Origin: Bin16 sp965206315
Lineage (GTDB): Bacteria > Chloroflexota > Dehalococcoidia > Lucifugimonadales > Australimonadaceae
Assembly (NCBI GenBank): GCA_965206315.1
Contig: OZ242210.1
Location: 2,046,001 to 2,110,000, forward strand
Direction: 5' to 3'
DNA: 64,000 bases
Under the pieces are notes generated by a model. The model did no database searches. It saw only the letters and a program-made list of their open reading frames with translations, and was not told the DNA's origin. The position numbers and the translations under genes were made by a program. Below are positions 16,363 through 25,355 of the stretch, piece by piece (position 1 is the first letter of the stretch; the number at the start of each line of letters is the position of its first letter).

Positions 16363-17463
16363 ATGGCCATCGGCATATTCGGCCTTCCGCTCTCCGGCAA
16401 GACCACCATCTTCAACGCCGTGACGCGCGGCCACGCCGAGACCGCGTCGTTCCGCAGCGGCGGGTCGCAGCCCAACATCGGCGTCTCCAAGGTGCCCGAC
16501 CCGCGCCTCGACGTGCTTGCCGAGATATCGAAGCCGAAGCGCGTCGTCCACGCGGAGGTCGAGTACATCGACATCCCCGCCGCGCCGGAGGGCTTCGGGA
16601 AGACGAAGGGCATCGGCGGCGAGTATCTCAACCTCCTCCAGCGCTGCGACGCCCTGCTGCTCGTGGCGCGCGCCTTCGACGACCCCTCCGTGCCGCACGT
16701 GCAGGAGACGGTCGATCCCTACCGCGATGCAGCGACGCTGGAACTGGAGCTGACCTTCTCCGACCTCGCCATCCTCGAACGGCGACAGGAGCGCATCGCA
16801 TCGCAGTTGCGCTCGGCGCGACAGGCGGAGCGCGACCTGCTCACCCGCGAGCAGCACATCCTCGGCCTCATCCGCGCCGGTCTGGAGGACGAAGTTCCTG
16901 TCCGTGAACAGGAGTTGCCCGTCGAGGCGAAGCCCTTCCTGGAGAACTTCCAACTGCTCACTGCGAAACCGCTCATCGTCGTGTTCAACATCGGCGAAGA
17001 CGCGATAGCCAACGAGCCTGCGCTGGAGGCAGAGATACACGAACGGCTTGCGCGGCCCGGCGTGGGGACTGCGGCGCTCTGCGGCAAACTGGAGGCGGAC
17101 CTTGCGCAGATGGAGCCGGAGGACGAGGCTGAGTTCCGCGAGTCGCTCGGCGCTGGCGAACCGGGCCTCGACCGTATGATCAACCTCTCCTACGATCTGC
17201 TCGGCCTTGTCTCGTTCCTGACGACCGGTGAAGACGAGACCCGCGCATGGACGATCACGAAAGGCATGAGCGCGGTGGAGGCGGCGGGCAAGATACACTC
17301 GGACATCCAGCGCGGCTTCATCCGCGCCGAGGTCGTCGCCTACGATGACCTCGCCCGCACGCGCAGCATCCCCGAGGCGCGCAAGCAGGCGCTCCTCCGC
17401 ACTGAGGGCAAGACCTACACGATGCGCGACGGCGACGTCGTCAACTTCCTGTTCAATGTCTAG
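16363..17463 (+). CDS. ychF: divergent YchF/Obg-like GTPase/ATPase
   Basis: A 366-residue P-loop protein that aligns with YchF over its length. It has the Walker A GLPLSGKTTIFNAVT (family usual GLPNVGKST), then GVSKVPDPRLDVLAEI, a central coiled coil (about 125-190), and a C-terminal TGS-like domain with AWTITKGMSAVEAAGKIHSD and RDGDVVNFLFNV. The G3 region is unusual: DIPAAPEGFGKTKG replaces the canonical DIAGLVKGASKG, so the D-x-x-G motif is missing. N-I-G-E resembles the ATP-specific G4 variant (N-x-x-E). YchF proteins bind ribosomes and hydrolyse ATP; this one may differ in catalysis. The gene lies between the Mrp operon and hemW. Confidence 0.82.
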   Translation: MAIGIFGLPLSGKTTIFNAVTRGHAETASFRSGGSQPNIGVSKVPDPRLDVLAEISKPKRVVHAEVEYIDIPAAPEGFGKTKGIGGEYLNLLQRCDALLLVARAFDDPSVPHVQETVDPYRDAATLELELTFSDLAILERRQERIASQLRSARQAERDLLTREQHILGLIRAGLEDEVPVREQELPVEAKPFLENFQLLTAKPLIVVFNIGEDAIANEPALEAEIHERLARPGVGTAALCGKLEADLAQMEPEDEAEFRESLGAGEPGLDRMINLSYDLLGLVSFLTTGEDETRAWTITKGMSAVEAAGKIHSDIQRGFIRAEVVAYDDLARTRSIPEARKQALLRTEGKTYTMRDGDVVNFLFNV

Positions 17464-17478
17464 CGGGAGGGCAGGGCA

Positions 17479-18723
17479 GTGAGCGAGGCGGGCGCAACGC
17501 AGCACGGGCAACCGCCCCTGACCAGACTCGCGCTCTACGTCCACATCCCGTTCTGCGAGTCCAAGTGCCCCTACTGCGACTTCAACACCTACGCTGGCAT
17601 CGAGCCGCTCATGCCCTCCTACGTTTCAGCGCTCGCGCGGGAGATCGAGCAGTGGGGTGCGTGGCTCGACAGGCCAACGCTTGCGAGCGTCTTCTTCGGT
17701 GGCGGTACGCCGACCTACCTGCCCCCGCGCGACCTCCAGCGCCTGATGGAAACGATACGCACTGCCTTCTTGCTACCGGACGAGGCCGAGGCGACGGCGG
17801 AGGCGAACCCCGGCGACTGCACCTCGGAGCGGCTGCTCGCCATGCGCGGTGCCGGGTTCAACCGCATCTCCATCGGCGTGCAGTCGTTCGACGATGCCGA
17901 GCTCGCGATGCTTGGACGCCGCGACGACGCCGCACGCGCCGGCGAGGCCGTGCGCGGGGCGAGAGGGGCAGGCTTCGACAACGTCAGCATCGACCTTATG
18001 TTCGGCCTGCCCGATCAGCCCGTCGCCACATGGGAGCGCTCGGTCGATCAGGCGATCCGGCTGGACACGGACCATCTCTCGGCCTACGCCCTCACGCTGG
18101 AACCGGGCACGCCGCTCGAAGCCGACGTGCGCCTTGGCAGGACATCGGAGCCTGACGCCGACCTTGCGGCGGCGATGTACCTTCGGGCGCAGACGATGCT
18201 CGACGGCGCAGGGCTGCAGCAGTACGAGATATCCAACTGGGCAAGGCAGGGCAGAGAGAGCACGCACAACCTCGCGTACTGGCGCAGCCTGCCGTACCTG
18301 GGCGTCGGGCCGGGCGCGCACAGCTACCTCTATGGGCTGGGCACCCTCGACCGATCCGGCGTGCGCTTCGCCAACGTCAACCCACCGCGCACGTACATCG
18401 GACGCGTGAGCGCCTGGCAGGCTGACGGCCCCCTCGATACCAACACCATCGCCACTGCAGCGGCCACCGGCCTTTGCGAACCCGTGAGCCGTCGCGACGC
18501 GATGGCCGAGACGATGATGATGGGCTTGCGTCTCAACGCAGGCGTTGCGGATGACGCGTTCCGCGAGCGCTTCGGCGAGGGCATCGCCGAAGCGTTTCCC
18601 GCCGCGACTGCTGACTGCATCGACCTTGGCCTGCTGGAGTGGGCTGGCGGCGCGCTCCGTCTCACCGAACGGGGACGCCTTCTCGGTAACGAGGCGTTCT
18701 CCCGTTTCGTCGCCGCTGTTTGA
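17479..18723 (+). CDS. hemW: HemW-like radical SAM heme chaperone
   Basis: A 414-residue radical SAM enzyme of the HemW family, formerly annotated as oxygen-independent coproporphyrinogen III oxidase. The [4Fe-4S] motif C-x3-C-x2-C is in IPFCESKCPYCDF (about residues 31-42), followed by the glycine-rich FFGGGTPTYLP, EANPGDCT and GVQSFDDAELAMLGR. The C-terminal HemN domain follows (YEISNWARQGRESTHNLAYW). HemW proteins deliver heme to respiratory enzymes rather than oxidise coproporphyrinogen; the CPYCDF form favours HemW over HemN. The start is GTG with a GGGAGGGCAG site, 15 bp after ychF. Confidence 0.9.
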   Translation: MSEAGATQHGQPPLTRLALYVHIPFCESKCPYCDFNTYAGIEPLMPSYVSALAREIEQWGAWLDRPTLASVFFGGGTPTYLPPRDLQRLMETIRTAFLLPDEAEATAEANPGDCTSERLLAMRGAGFNRISIGVQSFDDAELAMLGRRDDAARAGEAVRGARGAGFDNVSIDLMFGLPDQPVATWERSVDQAIRLDTDHLSAYALTLEPGTPLEADVRLGRTSEPDADLAAAMYLRAQTMLDGAGLQQYEISNWARQGRESTHNLAYWRSLPYLGVGPGAHSYLYGLGTLDRSGVRFANVNPPRTYIGRVSAWQADGPLDTNTIATAAATGLCEPVSRRDAMAETMMMGLRLNAGVADDAFRERFGEGIAEAFPAATADCIDLGLLEWAGGALRLTERGRLLGNEAFSRFVAAV

Positions 18724-18803
18724 ATGCGCCCCTCTCGACGTTTGGGCTCGGAAAGCGCACAATCCGGCCCGTGTGAGGAGAATCAGACAGGGGAGGTCGC
18801 GCG

Positions 18804-20111
18804 ATGGTTACGACAGCAGAGGAGACCGCCAGCACCACGAAACGCATCAACATCGGCGTCATCGGCATCGGTGTCGGAGGACTGGAGATCCTCCGTTCGG
18901 TCGTGCAGCAACCGGACATCGTTCATCTGGCCGCCGGGTGCGATGTTGTCCCTGTCACGCGGGAACGCTTCAAGGAGCGGTTCCCCGACGTCAAGGTGTA
19001 CGAGAGCGCGGAGGACATCTGCAAGGACCCGGACGTGGACGCCGTCTACATCGCGTCGCCGAACCGCTTCCACGCCGAGCACACGATCACGGCGGCCCGT
19101 CATGGGAAGCACGTCATGGTCGAGAAGCCCATGGCCATCTCGCTCAAGGAGACCGAGCAGATGGTCGAGGAGTGCGACAAGGCGGGGGTGCACCTGGTCT
19201 GCGCCCACACCGCCAGCTTCGGGCTGCCCTACCGGACGATGCGGAAGATCATCGACTCCGGGGAGATCGGCGCGGTGCGCGCTATCCATCTCATCGCCTA
19301 CACGGACTGGATGCTGCGGCCACGGACGCCGGATGAACTCGACTTTGCCCAAGGCGGCGGCGTGCCATACCGGCAGGGCCCGCACCAGATCGACACCGTC
19401 CGGCTGCTGGGCGGCGGCATGGTCAAGCGTGTCTGGGGCAAGGTCGGCCAGTGGATGCCGGAGCGTCCCATGCCCGGCTACTACACCGCTCACTTCGAGT
19501 TCGAGGACGGCACCGTTGCCACAGCGACCCACAACGGTTACGGCTACTTCACGCTGAGCGAGGTCAACGGGCCGGCCAGCGGACGCAGCTCCATAGAGAA
19601 CCTCGTCCGCATTAGGAAGGAAATGCAGAGCGGTACCCGCAACGAGGAATCGGACAAGCAAGACCTGCGCATCGGCGGGAAGATCGAGGCCCAGCAGTTC
19701 GCGGATGCGCTCCGCTCCGACGGCGGTCGCGGCAACTTCGGACGACAGATCGCTCGTGAGCCGGGCGACCGTTCGGGACTCAACGATACCGGCGACCCGG
19801 GCACGATCTTCGTGACCTGCGACCACGGCGACATGCGCATCGGCTCGCAAGGCGTCCTCGTCTACGACGACAACGGTGTACGCGAGGTCACGGGCGAATC
19901 GAACGTCCACAGCCGGGGAGAGGTGCACGAGCTCTACGACGCGGTCGTCAACGGCAAGCCGGTCTACCACTCGGGCCGCTGGGGCATGGCGACGGCGGAG
20001 GCTATCTTCGCGATGGTCGAATCGTCCCAGACGGGCAAGGTCGTCGAACTCAGCCACCAGGTGCCCGTGCACCCCGAGTACGACGCGGACCTGAGGGTCG
20101 TGCCGATCTAA
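18804..20111 (+). CDS. Gfo/Idh/MocA family oxidoreductase
   Basis: A 435-residue NAD(P)-dependent dehydrogenase. The Rossmann fold starts near residue 15 (INIGVIGIGVGG), the EKP motif is at residues 107-109, and a C-terminal alpha/beta domain follows. A GGGGAGG site sits ahead of the ATG, with CACAAT as a possible -10 further up. Directly downstream, 28 bp away, is a Rieske oxygenase related to phthalate dioxygenases; Gfo-family dehydrogenases act on the cis-dihydrodiol in phthalate pathways. Oxidation of an aromatic cis-diol is therefore a reasonable inference, but the sequence does not prove the substrate; sugar or inositol dehydrogenation is the alternative. Confidence 0.88.
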   Translation: MVTTAEETASTTKRINIGVIGIGVGGLEILRSVVQQPDIVHLAAGCDVVPVTRERFKERFPDVKVYESAEDICKDPDVDAVYIASPNRFHAEHTITAARHGKHVMVEKPMAISLKETEQMVEECDKAGVHLVCAHTASFGLPYRTMRKIIDSGEIGAVRAIHLIAYTDWMLRPRTPDELDFAQGGGVPYRQGPHQIDTVRLLGGGMVKRVWGKVGQWMPERPMPGYYTAHFEFEDGTVATATHNGYGYFTLSEVNGPASGRSSIENLVRIRKEMQSGTRNEESDKQDLRIGGKIEAQQFADALRSDGGRGNFGRQIAREPGDRSGLNDTGDPGTIFVTCDHGDMRIGSQGVLVYDDNGVREVTGESNVHSRGEVHELYDAVVNGKPVYHSGRWGMATAEAIFAMVESSQTGKVVELSHQVPVHPEYDADLRVVPI

Positions 20112-20139
20112 CGACAGTCGGTCGGCCAGGAGGTTCGCC

Positions 20140-21447
20140 GTGCCTTTGAACAACAGGGAGATGGACGAGATCTTCAAGCTTGGGCCGGGCACGCCTTCGG
20201 GGGAGGTGTTCCGGAGGTACTGGCTGCCGGTGGAGACATCGGCGAACCTCGACGGCGGCAAGGGGCCGGTGCGGCCCAGCGCGAAGAACCCGGTGCGGGT
20301 GAAGGTGCTGGGGGAGAACCTCGTGCTCTTCCGGGACGCCACGGGCAAGCCGGGACTGTTGGAAGAGCACTGCTCGCACCGCGGGACGTCGCTCGTCTAC
20401 GGCCGCGTGGAGGACGAGGGGCTGCGGTGCCTCTACCACGGATGGCTGTACGACCGCGAGGGGAACTGTCTCGATATGCCCTGCGAGCCTCCGGGGCGGC
20501 GCTTCCGTAACTCCGTCAAGCATCCGTCGTACCCGTGCGTCGAAATCGGAGGGCTGATCTTCGCCTACATGGGCCCGCCTGAGCTGCAGCCGCCGTTCCC
20601 CCGGTACCCGGCGCTGGTTCGGCAGGACGGGCTGCGCGTGGCCGGAAAAGGCAACCGCATCCAGAAGTCGAACGCATTGCTGCAGACGCTGGACAACGTG
20701 CTGGACGTCTGGCACCGCGAGGTCGCCCACGGATGGTTCAAGGGCGGCGAACCGGTGCATGCGCTCCATCATGGCTACAACGGCGACCCCGCCACCCCCA
20801 TCCGGTTCGAGACGACGCCGTGGGGCGCCTGCTACGTCACCCTCCAGAACACGAGGAACCCCGGCGTCTACGAGTACCACGAGACGCACGCGCTCTTCCC
20901 CTGCCAGCGCGCCCGGACCGACACCATCAACTGGGCGGTGCCCATGGACGACCACACGACACGGTGGTTCGGCGTGAGTTTCGTGCCGTTCGGCCCGGAC
21001 GGGCAGGTATCGGACGCCGCTCTCCGCAGGCTCCACGCCGACACTCCCGCCGACGCCGGAGGCCCGTTCTACGAGGGTTGGTTCGAGGACGTTGGCTACT
21101 GGTGGAACACGGGGCACCCGCTCCGCCAAGGACCTATCTGGGAAGACGAAGCGATCATGAGCACACAGGGGAGGGAAGAGCGCGGCGGCCTGCCCGACTT
21201 CGAGAAGATGACGTTCGGCAGTTCCGACCGCGGCGTGCTCCTCATGCACAAGCTCTGGGACGAGCAGATAGCGCGCGTACAGGACGGCATCGACCCGGTC
21301 GGCATCGTGCGCGGCGCCGAATCGGAGCAGATCATCCCGGTTCCCGGCCAGGTGGTCTTCGTCGACCGCGAAGAGGGGATGCGCCTCTTCAACACGCCGC
21401 TCGAAGAGCGCATCGCGACCCTGGCGGAGAAGGTGCAGTCGGGATAA
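20140..21447 (+). CDS. Rieske [2Fe-2S] aromatic ring-hydroxylating oxygenase, alpha subunit
   Basis: A 435-residue oxygenase subunit of the phthalate 4,5-dioxygenase type. The Rieske cluster ligands are C78-x-H80 (HCSHRGTS) and C97-x2-H100 (CLYHGW). The mononuclear iron site is indicated by DNVLDVWHREVAH, with the third carboxylate expected in the C-terminal half. It starts with GTG behind AGGAGG, 28 bp after the dehydrogenase. No ferredoxin or reductase gene is adjacent, so electron supply must come from elsewhere. The neighbouring dehydrogenase and ring-cleavage-type amidohydrolases suggest catabolism of an aromatic or phthalate-like compound. Confidence 0.9.
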   Translation: MPLNNREMDEIFKLGPGTPSGEVFRRYWLPVETSANLDGGKGPVRPSAKNPVRVKVLGENLVLFRDATGKPGLLEEHCSHRGTSLVYGRVEDEGLRCLYHGWLYDREGNCLDMPCEPPGRRFRNSVKHPSYPCVEIGGLIFAYMGPPELQPPFPRYPALVRQDGLRVAGKGNRIQKSNALLQTLDNVLDVWHREVAHGWFKGGEPVHALHHGYNGDPATPIRFETTPWGACYVTLQNTRNPGVYEYHETHALFPCQRARTDTINWAVPMDDHTTRWFGVSFVPFGPDGQVSDAALRRLHADTPADAGGPFYEGWFEDVGYWWNTGHPLRQGPIWEDEAIMSTQGREERGGLPDFEKMTFGSSDRGVLLMHKLWDEQIARVQDGIDPVGIVRGAESEQIIPVPGQVVFVDREEGMRLFNTPLEERIATLAEKVQSG

Positions 21448-21463
21448 GCGTTCCTGTGTGCCG

Positions 21464-22567
21464 CTAGAGCCTCAACGCACGCGCCAGGTTGCCGCCGAGG
21501 ATCTTGTCCTTGTCCTCTCCGGACAGGCTGCTTCCGGTGATGTCGGTCGTGGCGTTCGGCAGGCGCTGGAACTCAGGGTGCGGGAAGTCCGTGCCGATGA
21601 CGAAACTGTCCGCGCCGTATGCTTCGACCAGCTGCTCCAGCGGTTCGATGCTCTCGACCGCGGTCATGCAGTGCCGCTTGATCAGTTCGCTGGGGCGGGT
21701 GTTGGTCCGCGCACAGGCGCGCTCGATGTAGAACGACCGGTCGGCCCCGTGCATCGCGTAGGCCATCCACGACGCTCCGGCCTCGAAGAAGAGGAAGCGG
21801 AGATTCGGGAACCGGTCCAGCACGCCCCCGAGCGTCAGTGCCGTACATGCGATGGTGTAGTCGACGCCGAAACCGACGTACGTCCCGATGTGCAGGCGGT
21901 GGTAGCGCTCCGTGCCGACCATCGGGTACGAGGTGCGGTGGTCATAGAAGTTCCCGCGGTGCCCCTGCGTGAAGTTGTGGACCATGCACGCGAGGTCGAG
22001 CTCGCTCACCGCCTCCCAGAACGGGTAGAGCTCGTACGCGTCGAGGTTCCCGTCCAGGTAGCTTCCGCAGATGCTCACCGCGCGGAGGCCCATCCCGGCG
22101 GCGCGTTCGAGCTCCCGGACGGACCCGTCGATGTCGTCCCACGGCACCGTTATCTGGCAGATGAAGCGGTCCGGATAGCGGTTCTGCAGCTCGGCCGCTG
22201 CGTTGTTGTAGAGCTTGGCGAGCGCCGTGCGGAGCCACAGCGGGCTGTCCGGCGGCATCAGCAGGTTGGGCATCGCCCGCTGCGTATTGAGCACCTGCAT
22301 GTCGAAGCCCAGCCTGTCCATCTCGATGAGCCGCGCCTCGAGGTCGCGCTCCGGGTCGCCGGCGTGACCATCCGGCGAGTGTTCCCCTCCGGCGATAGCG
22401 GCCCTGACGATGTCCAGGTCCACGACCTGGAGCGCGTCGCGATACATCATGTCCTCGATCAGGGCGCCGCCTGAACGCGGGACCATGTCACGCAACTCTC
22501 TATAGTCGATGGTCAGGTTGAAGTGCGTGTCGGCGTCGATCCGCCTGGTCATCACCTGCGTTGCCAT
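21464..22567 (-). CDS. amidohydrolase (PF04909, ACMSD-like metal-dependent hydrolase)
   Basis: A 367-residue TIM-barrel hydrolase/decarboxylase of the amidohydrolase-2 family. The N-terminal metal motif is D-x-D-x-H (DADTHF, residues 11-16) instead of the classic H-x-H. The C-terminal active-site aspartate lies in FVIGTDFPHPEF, close to the end. Relatives include ACMSD and gamma-resorcylate decarboxylase. It converges on the Rieske gene with a 16-bp gap. A GAGGAGG site precedes the ATG. It probably acts in the same catabolic island, but its substrate is unknown. Confidence 0.88.
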   Translation of the reverse strand: MATQVMTRRIDADTHFNLTIDYRELRDMVPRSGGALIEDMMYRDALQVVDLDIVRAAIAGGEHSPDGHAGDPERDLEARLIEMDRLGFDMQVLNTQRAMPNLLMPPDSPLWLRTALAKLYNNAAAELQNRYPDRFICQITVPWDDIDGSVRELERAAGMGLRAVSICGSYLDGNLDAYELYPFWEAVSELDLACMVHNFTQGHRGNFYDHRTSYPMVGTERYHRLHIGTYVGFGVDYTIACTALTLGGVLDRFPNLRFLFFEAGASWMAYAMHGADRSFYIERACARTNTRPSELIKRHCMTAVESIEPLEQLVEAYGADSFVIGTDFPHPEFQRLPNATTDITGSSLSGEDKDKILGGNLARALRL

Positions 22568-22664
22568 TGGCTGCCTCCTCTACGCGAACTCCTCTGCCCG
22601 AACTGTCTCAATACTACTCCTCGACGCAACCGATGCTCAGCCCACCCTTCGCGGCCCTGGCAGG

Positions 22665-23657
22665 CTAGGCGCCCAGAAGCCTGCGGTACTTCCCGGTCTG
22701 CAGGAAGTCGATGTACTCCCGCAGGCCCGCCTCCATGTCGTATTCGGGAGCGAACCCGAAGTCGCGGTTCGCGGGAGAATCGGGGTCGACCGGCCCGCCG
22801 CGCACCTCCGGCTCCGGCGCCTCGATCGAGGAGCCGGGGATGAGCCGCATAATGATCTGCGTAATCTCATACATCGTCAGCTCTTCCTTGGACTGGAGCC
22901 GGTAGAGGTTGGCGGGCAGGTCGTCCGCGAGGGTTGCCATCATCTCGCCGCGCCCCGCATCGGAGGCGTACATCACCGGCACCGTGCGGATGGGCGGCGT
23001 GGGGTTGAGCTCGCGAGGCGTCGACACCGCAGCCGCGTCCCATCCGTCGAGCACCACCGGCTCGCCGCGCAGCGACTTTTCGACGATGGGCTTGAGCGCA
23101 CGGCCGAAGCCTCCCGCGAAGTCGTACCCCGGCCCGAACAGCTGGCCGGGGTAGATGACGACGACGTCCATGTCGTACAGCCCGCGGTAGTCGTTGCAGA
23201 GCAACTCCGTGGCGACCTTATGGCTCGTGTACGGGTCCGGCATGATCTTCACGTTGCCCGAGCCCGCCGCCTCGGCGAACTGGCGCGCGGTCGGCACGGT
23301 CTTGCCGGTGCTCACGTGCACGACACGCTCCACCTTCAAGGCCCGCGCCGCTTCCAGGACGTTCAGGGTGCCGATGACCATCGTCTGCGCAGCCGCGAGC
23401 GGACGGTCGTAGGCGGGGCCGGTGAGGAAGCTGGCCGTGTGCAGGATGCGCTGAACGCCGTTGTCCGCGACCGCGCCGAAGACCTCGGACGCGTTGGAGA
23501 TGTCGCCTTTCACGAACCGCACGCGGTCCTTCACGTCGTCGAGGAGCTCGGTCTTGATCGCGATATCGAACGCGACCACGTCCTCGCCCTGGTCGAGCGC
23601 GTAGCGGACGGCGAACGATCCGCCGAGACCGCATCCTCCCGTAACCATCACCGTCAT
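22665..23657 (-). CDS. NAD-dependent epimerase/dehydratase (extended SDR)
   Basis: A 330-residue extended short-chain dehydrogenase. The nucleotide motif is TGGCGLGG near residue 6, with the catalytic YTSHK (Y-x3-K) in the middle and VSTGKT as the probable active-site serine strand. The family acts on nucleotide sugars, but many catabolic clusters use such enzymes on other alcohols or ketones. It lies between two amidohydrolase genes in the same direction, with a repeat-filled gap upstream. The function is assigned only at family level. Confidence 0.88.
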   Translation of the reverse strand: MTVMVTGGCGLGGSFAVRYALDQGEDVVAFDIAIKTELLDDVKDRVRFVKGDISNASEVFGAVADNGVQRILHTASFLTGPAYDRPLAAAQTMVIGTLNVLEAARALKVERVVHVSTGKTVPTARQFAEAAGSGNVKIMPDPYTSHKVATELLCNDYRGLYDMDVVVIYPGQLFGPGYDFAGGFGRALKPIVEKSLRGEPVVLDGWDAAAVSTPRELNPTPPIRTVPVMYASDAGRGEMMATLADDLPANLYRLQSKEELTMYEITQIIMRLIPGSSIEAPEPEVRGGPVDPDSPANRDFGFAPEYDMEAGLREYIDFLQTGKYRRLLGA

Positions 23658-23673
23658 GGCCGCCTCCTTCGTA

Positions 23674-23823
23674 CACCCTCACCCGCCGCTGCGCGGCTTC
23701 CCTCTCCCGGGGGGCGAGGGGTCAGACACTCCACCGGCGCTTCGCCGGTTCACCCTCGCTCTCAGGGCCCTCACCCACGCGCTGAAGCGCGTTGCCCTCT
23801 CCCTCAGGAGAGGGGATCAAACA
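23674..23823. repeat. dispersed hairpin repeat (CCCTCACCC...GAGAGGGG family), two copies
   Basis: Two copies of a recurring intergenic element: CCCTCACCC, a small palindrome (GCCGCTGCGCGGC, or GCGCTGAAGCGC), then CCCTCTCCC pairing with GGGAGAGGGG. Versions recur at 25.36, 25.65, 27.1, 27.3, 28.2, 31.6 and, in a truncated form, 43.3 kb. They fold into nested stems and always lie outside genes. Confidence 0.75.
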
Positions 23824-23856
23824 TCCACCCCGCCTTCGCGCCTCACGCAGTTACTC

Positions 23857-24960
23857 CTAGTTGGCGGCGAGGCCTGCGGCGACGGGGCGCCCGTAGAGCG
23901 CGCGGGCGTTCTCGGACAGCACTCCCGTCCGCTCCTCGCCGGTAATCTTCGTGTTCTCGAATATCTCGCTGAGCTCGTGCTTGCAGATCTCCGCGTTGAC
24001 CTCGTGCGGGAAGTCGGACGAGAAGACGAAGCACTTCCCGCTCGTCAGGCGTAGCGCCTCGGAGATGAGCGGCTCCGTCCCTTCGCAGCCGACGAACAGT
24101 CGGCCGTCGTGGATGTGGCGCAGGATGTAGTCGCTCACGCGTTCTCCGTCGCGCAACTGCAGCAACTCGCCGCGCGGGTCAAGGTCGACGTGAGTCTCGT
24201 AGGAGCGGTCGAACCGCTCCATGCAGAGCATGAACCACGCGACGCCGCCCTCCAAGAAGCCCCAGCGCGCGTTGGGGTAGCGGTCCAGGACGCCGTTGAA
24301 GACGACGCCGGCGAAGGCGGCCATGAGCCCCACCGGATGGCCCATCGCGTGGACAGGCGCGTAGACGTTCAGGTGATCGAAGCCCATGCCGCTGTGCGAG
24401 CCGCCGTGGACGGCGAGGCAGCAGCCGAGCCGGTCGGCCTCCTCGTAGACAGGCCAGTACTCCTTCGCGCCCAGGTGGTTCGGAAGCCCGCGCGTGGGTA
24501 GCATGGCGCCCGCCATGCCGAGTTCCTCGACTGCCCGGCGCAACTCGCGCGCGGCCTCCTCGGGCTCCTGCATGGGGATGAGGGCGAGGCCGACGAACCG
24601 GGGGCTGCTCTTCACGTAGGTGTCGTACAGCCAGTCGTTGTACGCACGGCACACCGCGATGGCCCAGTCCCTGTTGACGATCCAGCCGTACGACAACCCG
24701 CCGGTCGGGAAGAGCGCCGCGCAGTCGATGCCGACGTCGTCCATGAACATGAGCCACTCTTCGACCCCGATCTTCGGGAACGACCCCGGCGGCGTGGCGA
24801 CCGGCTGAGCGGCGTGGAGGTGGTCGATGGGCGGGAAGATGTTGCCGAGGCTGCTCCCGCCTGCGCGGTTCAGGAATTCCTGCGGCATCCGGCTCGCCAC
24901 CGCCGCGATGTCCGTTACCAGGTGTCCGTCTCCGTCAACGACCTGCAACCGGTTTGCCAT
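23857..24960 (-). CDS. amidohydrolase (PF04909), second copy
   Basis: A 367-residue metal-dependent hydrolase of the same family as the gene at 21.5-22.6 kb, but clearly divergent. The N-terminal motif is VDGDGHLV and the C-terminal catalytic region is FVFSSDFPHEV. I chose the ATG at 24960 because GGAGGAGG precedes it; the frame is open 13 codons further. A TATACC box lies about 40 bp upstream. With the epimerase and first amidohydrolase it forms a minus-strand catabolic set. The substrate is unknown. Confidence 0.87.
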   Translation of the reverse strand: MANRLQVVDGDGHLVTDIAAVASRMPQEFLNRAGGSSLGNIFPPIDHLHAAQPVATPPGSFPKIGVEEWLMFMDDVGIDCAALFPTGGLSYGWIVNRDWAIAVCRAYNDWLYDTYVKSSPRFVGLALIPMQEPEEAARELRRAVEELGMAGAMLPTRGLPNHLGAKEYWPVYEEADRLGCCLAVHGGSHSGMGFDHLNVYAPVHAMGHPVGLMAAFAGVVFNGVLDRYPNARWGFLEGGVAWFMLCMERFDRSYETHVDLDPRGELLQLRDGERVSDYILRHIHDGRLFVGCEGTEPLISEALRLTSGKCFVFSSDFPHEVNAEICKHELSEIFENTKITGEERTGVLSENARALYGRPVAAGLAAN

Positions 24961-25108
24961 GGCGTGTTCCTCCTCCCGTGTATGGACGGGGTATAGCACC
25001 CGCCCCCACGCGCGTCAAAGCGGGCCCCGATCAAGGATGCCAATGCCCTCGAATTCTGGCACTCTTGATGCCCGCCGCACGAGTGAATCGTCCGCTCCAT
25101 CTGGCACC

Positions 25109-25182
25109 CTTGAGATTCTTGATCGGAGCGTTTCCTTGGCCGTGGCCTGCTTCCTGCGTCCCAAAGCATCAAGAATCTCAAG
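25109..25182. repeat. 15-bp perfect inverted repeat with 44-bp spacer
   Basis: CTTGAGATTCTTGAT (25109-25123) is matched by its exact reverse complement at 25168-25182. A second, imperfect inverted pair (GATCAAGGATGCCA and TGGCACTCTTGATG) lies just before it, and a 9-bp pair (CCATAGACC, 25214-25222, with GGTCTATGG, 25256-25264) just after. No gene is convincing here; it may be the remnant of a small non-coding mobile element or a structured RNA. Confidence 0.5.
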
Positions 25183-25355
25183 ATGGCCATAGTTTCAGAG
25201 TTTGTCGCCGGGGCCATAGACCCCGTTGATAGGTCGGGCTGCGAGCTATAGACGCGGTCTATGGGTGCTGCCGGTGCGACGGCCATACAACCAGCGTACG
25301 CGGGCAGGGGGCGACCGCGAAAGGAGCGGGTGTCACAGGGGGGTGGTGGGTGGGG

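Noticed and set aside
18783..20348. A 521-residue minus-strand frame opposite the Gfo/Idh/MocA gene
   Set aside because: It is a shadow of a gene with intact Rossmann and EKP motifs.
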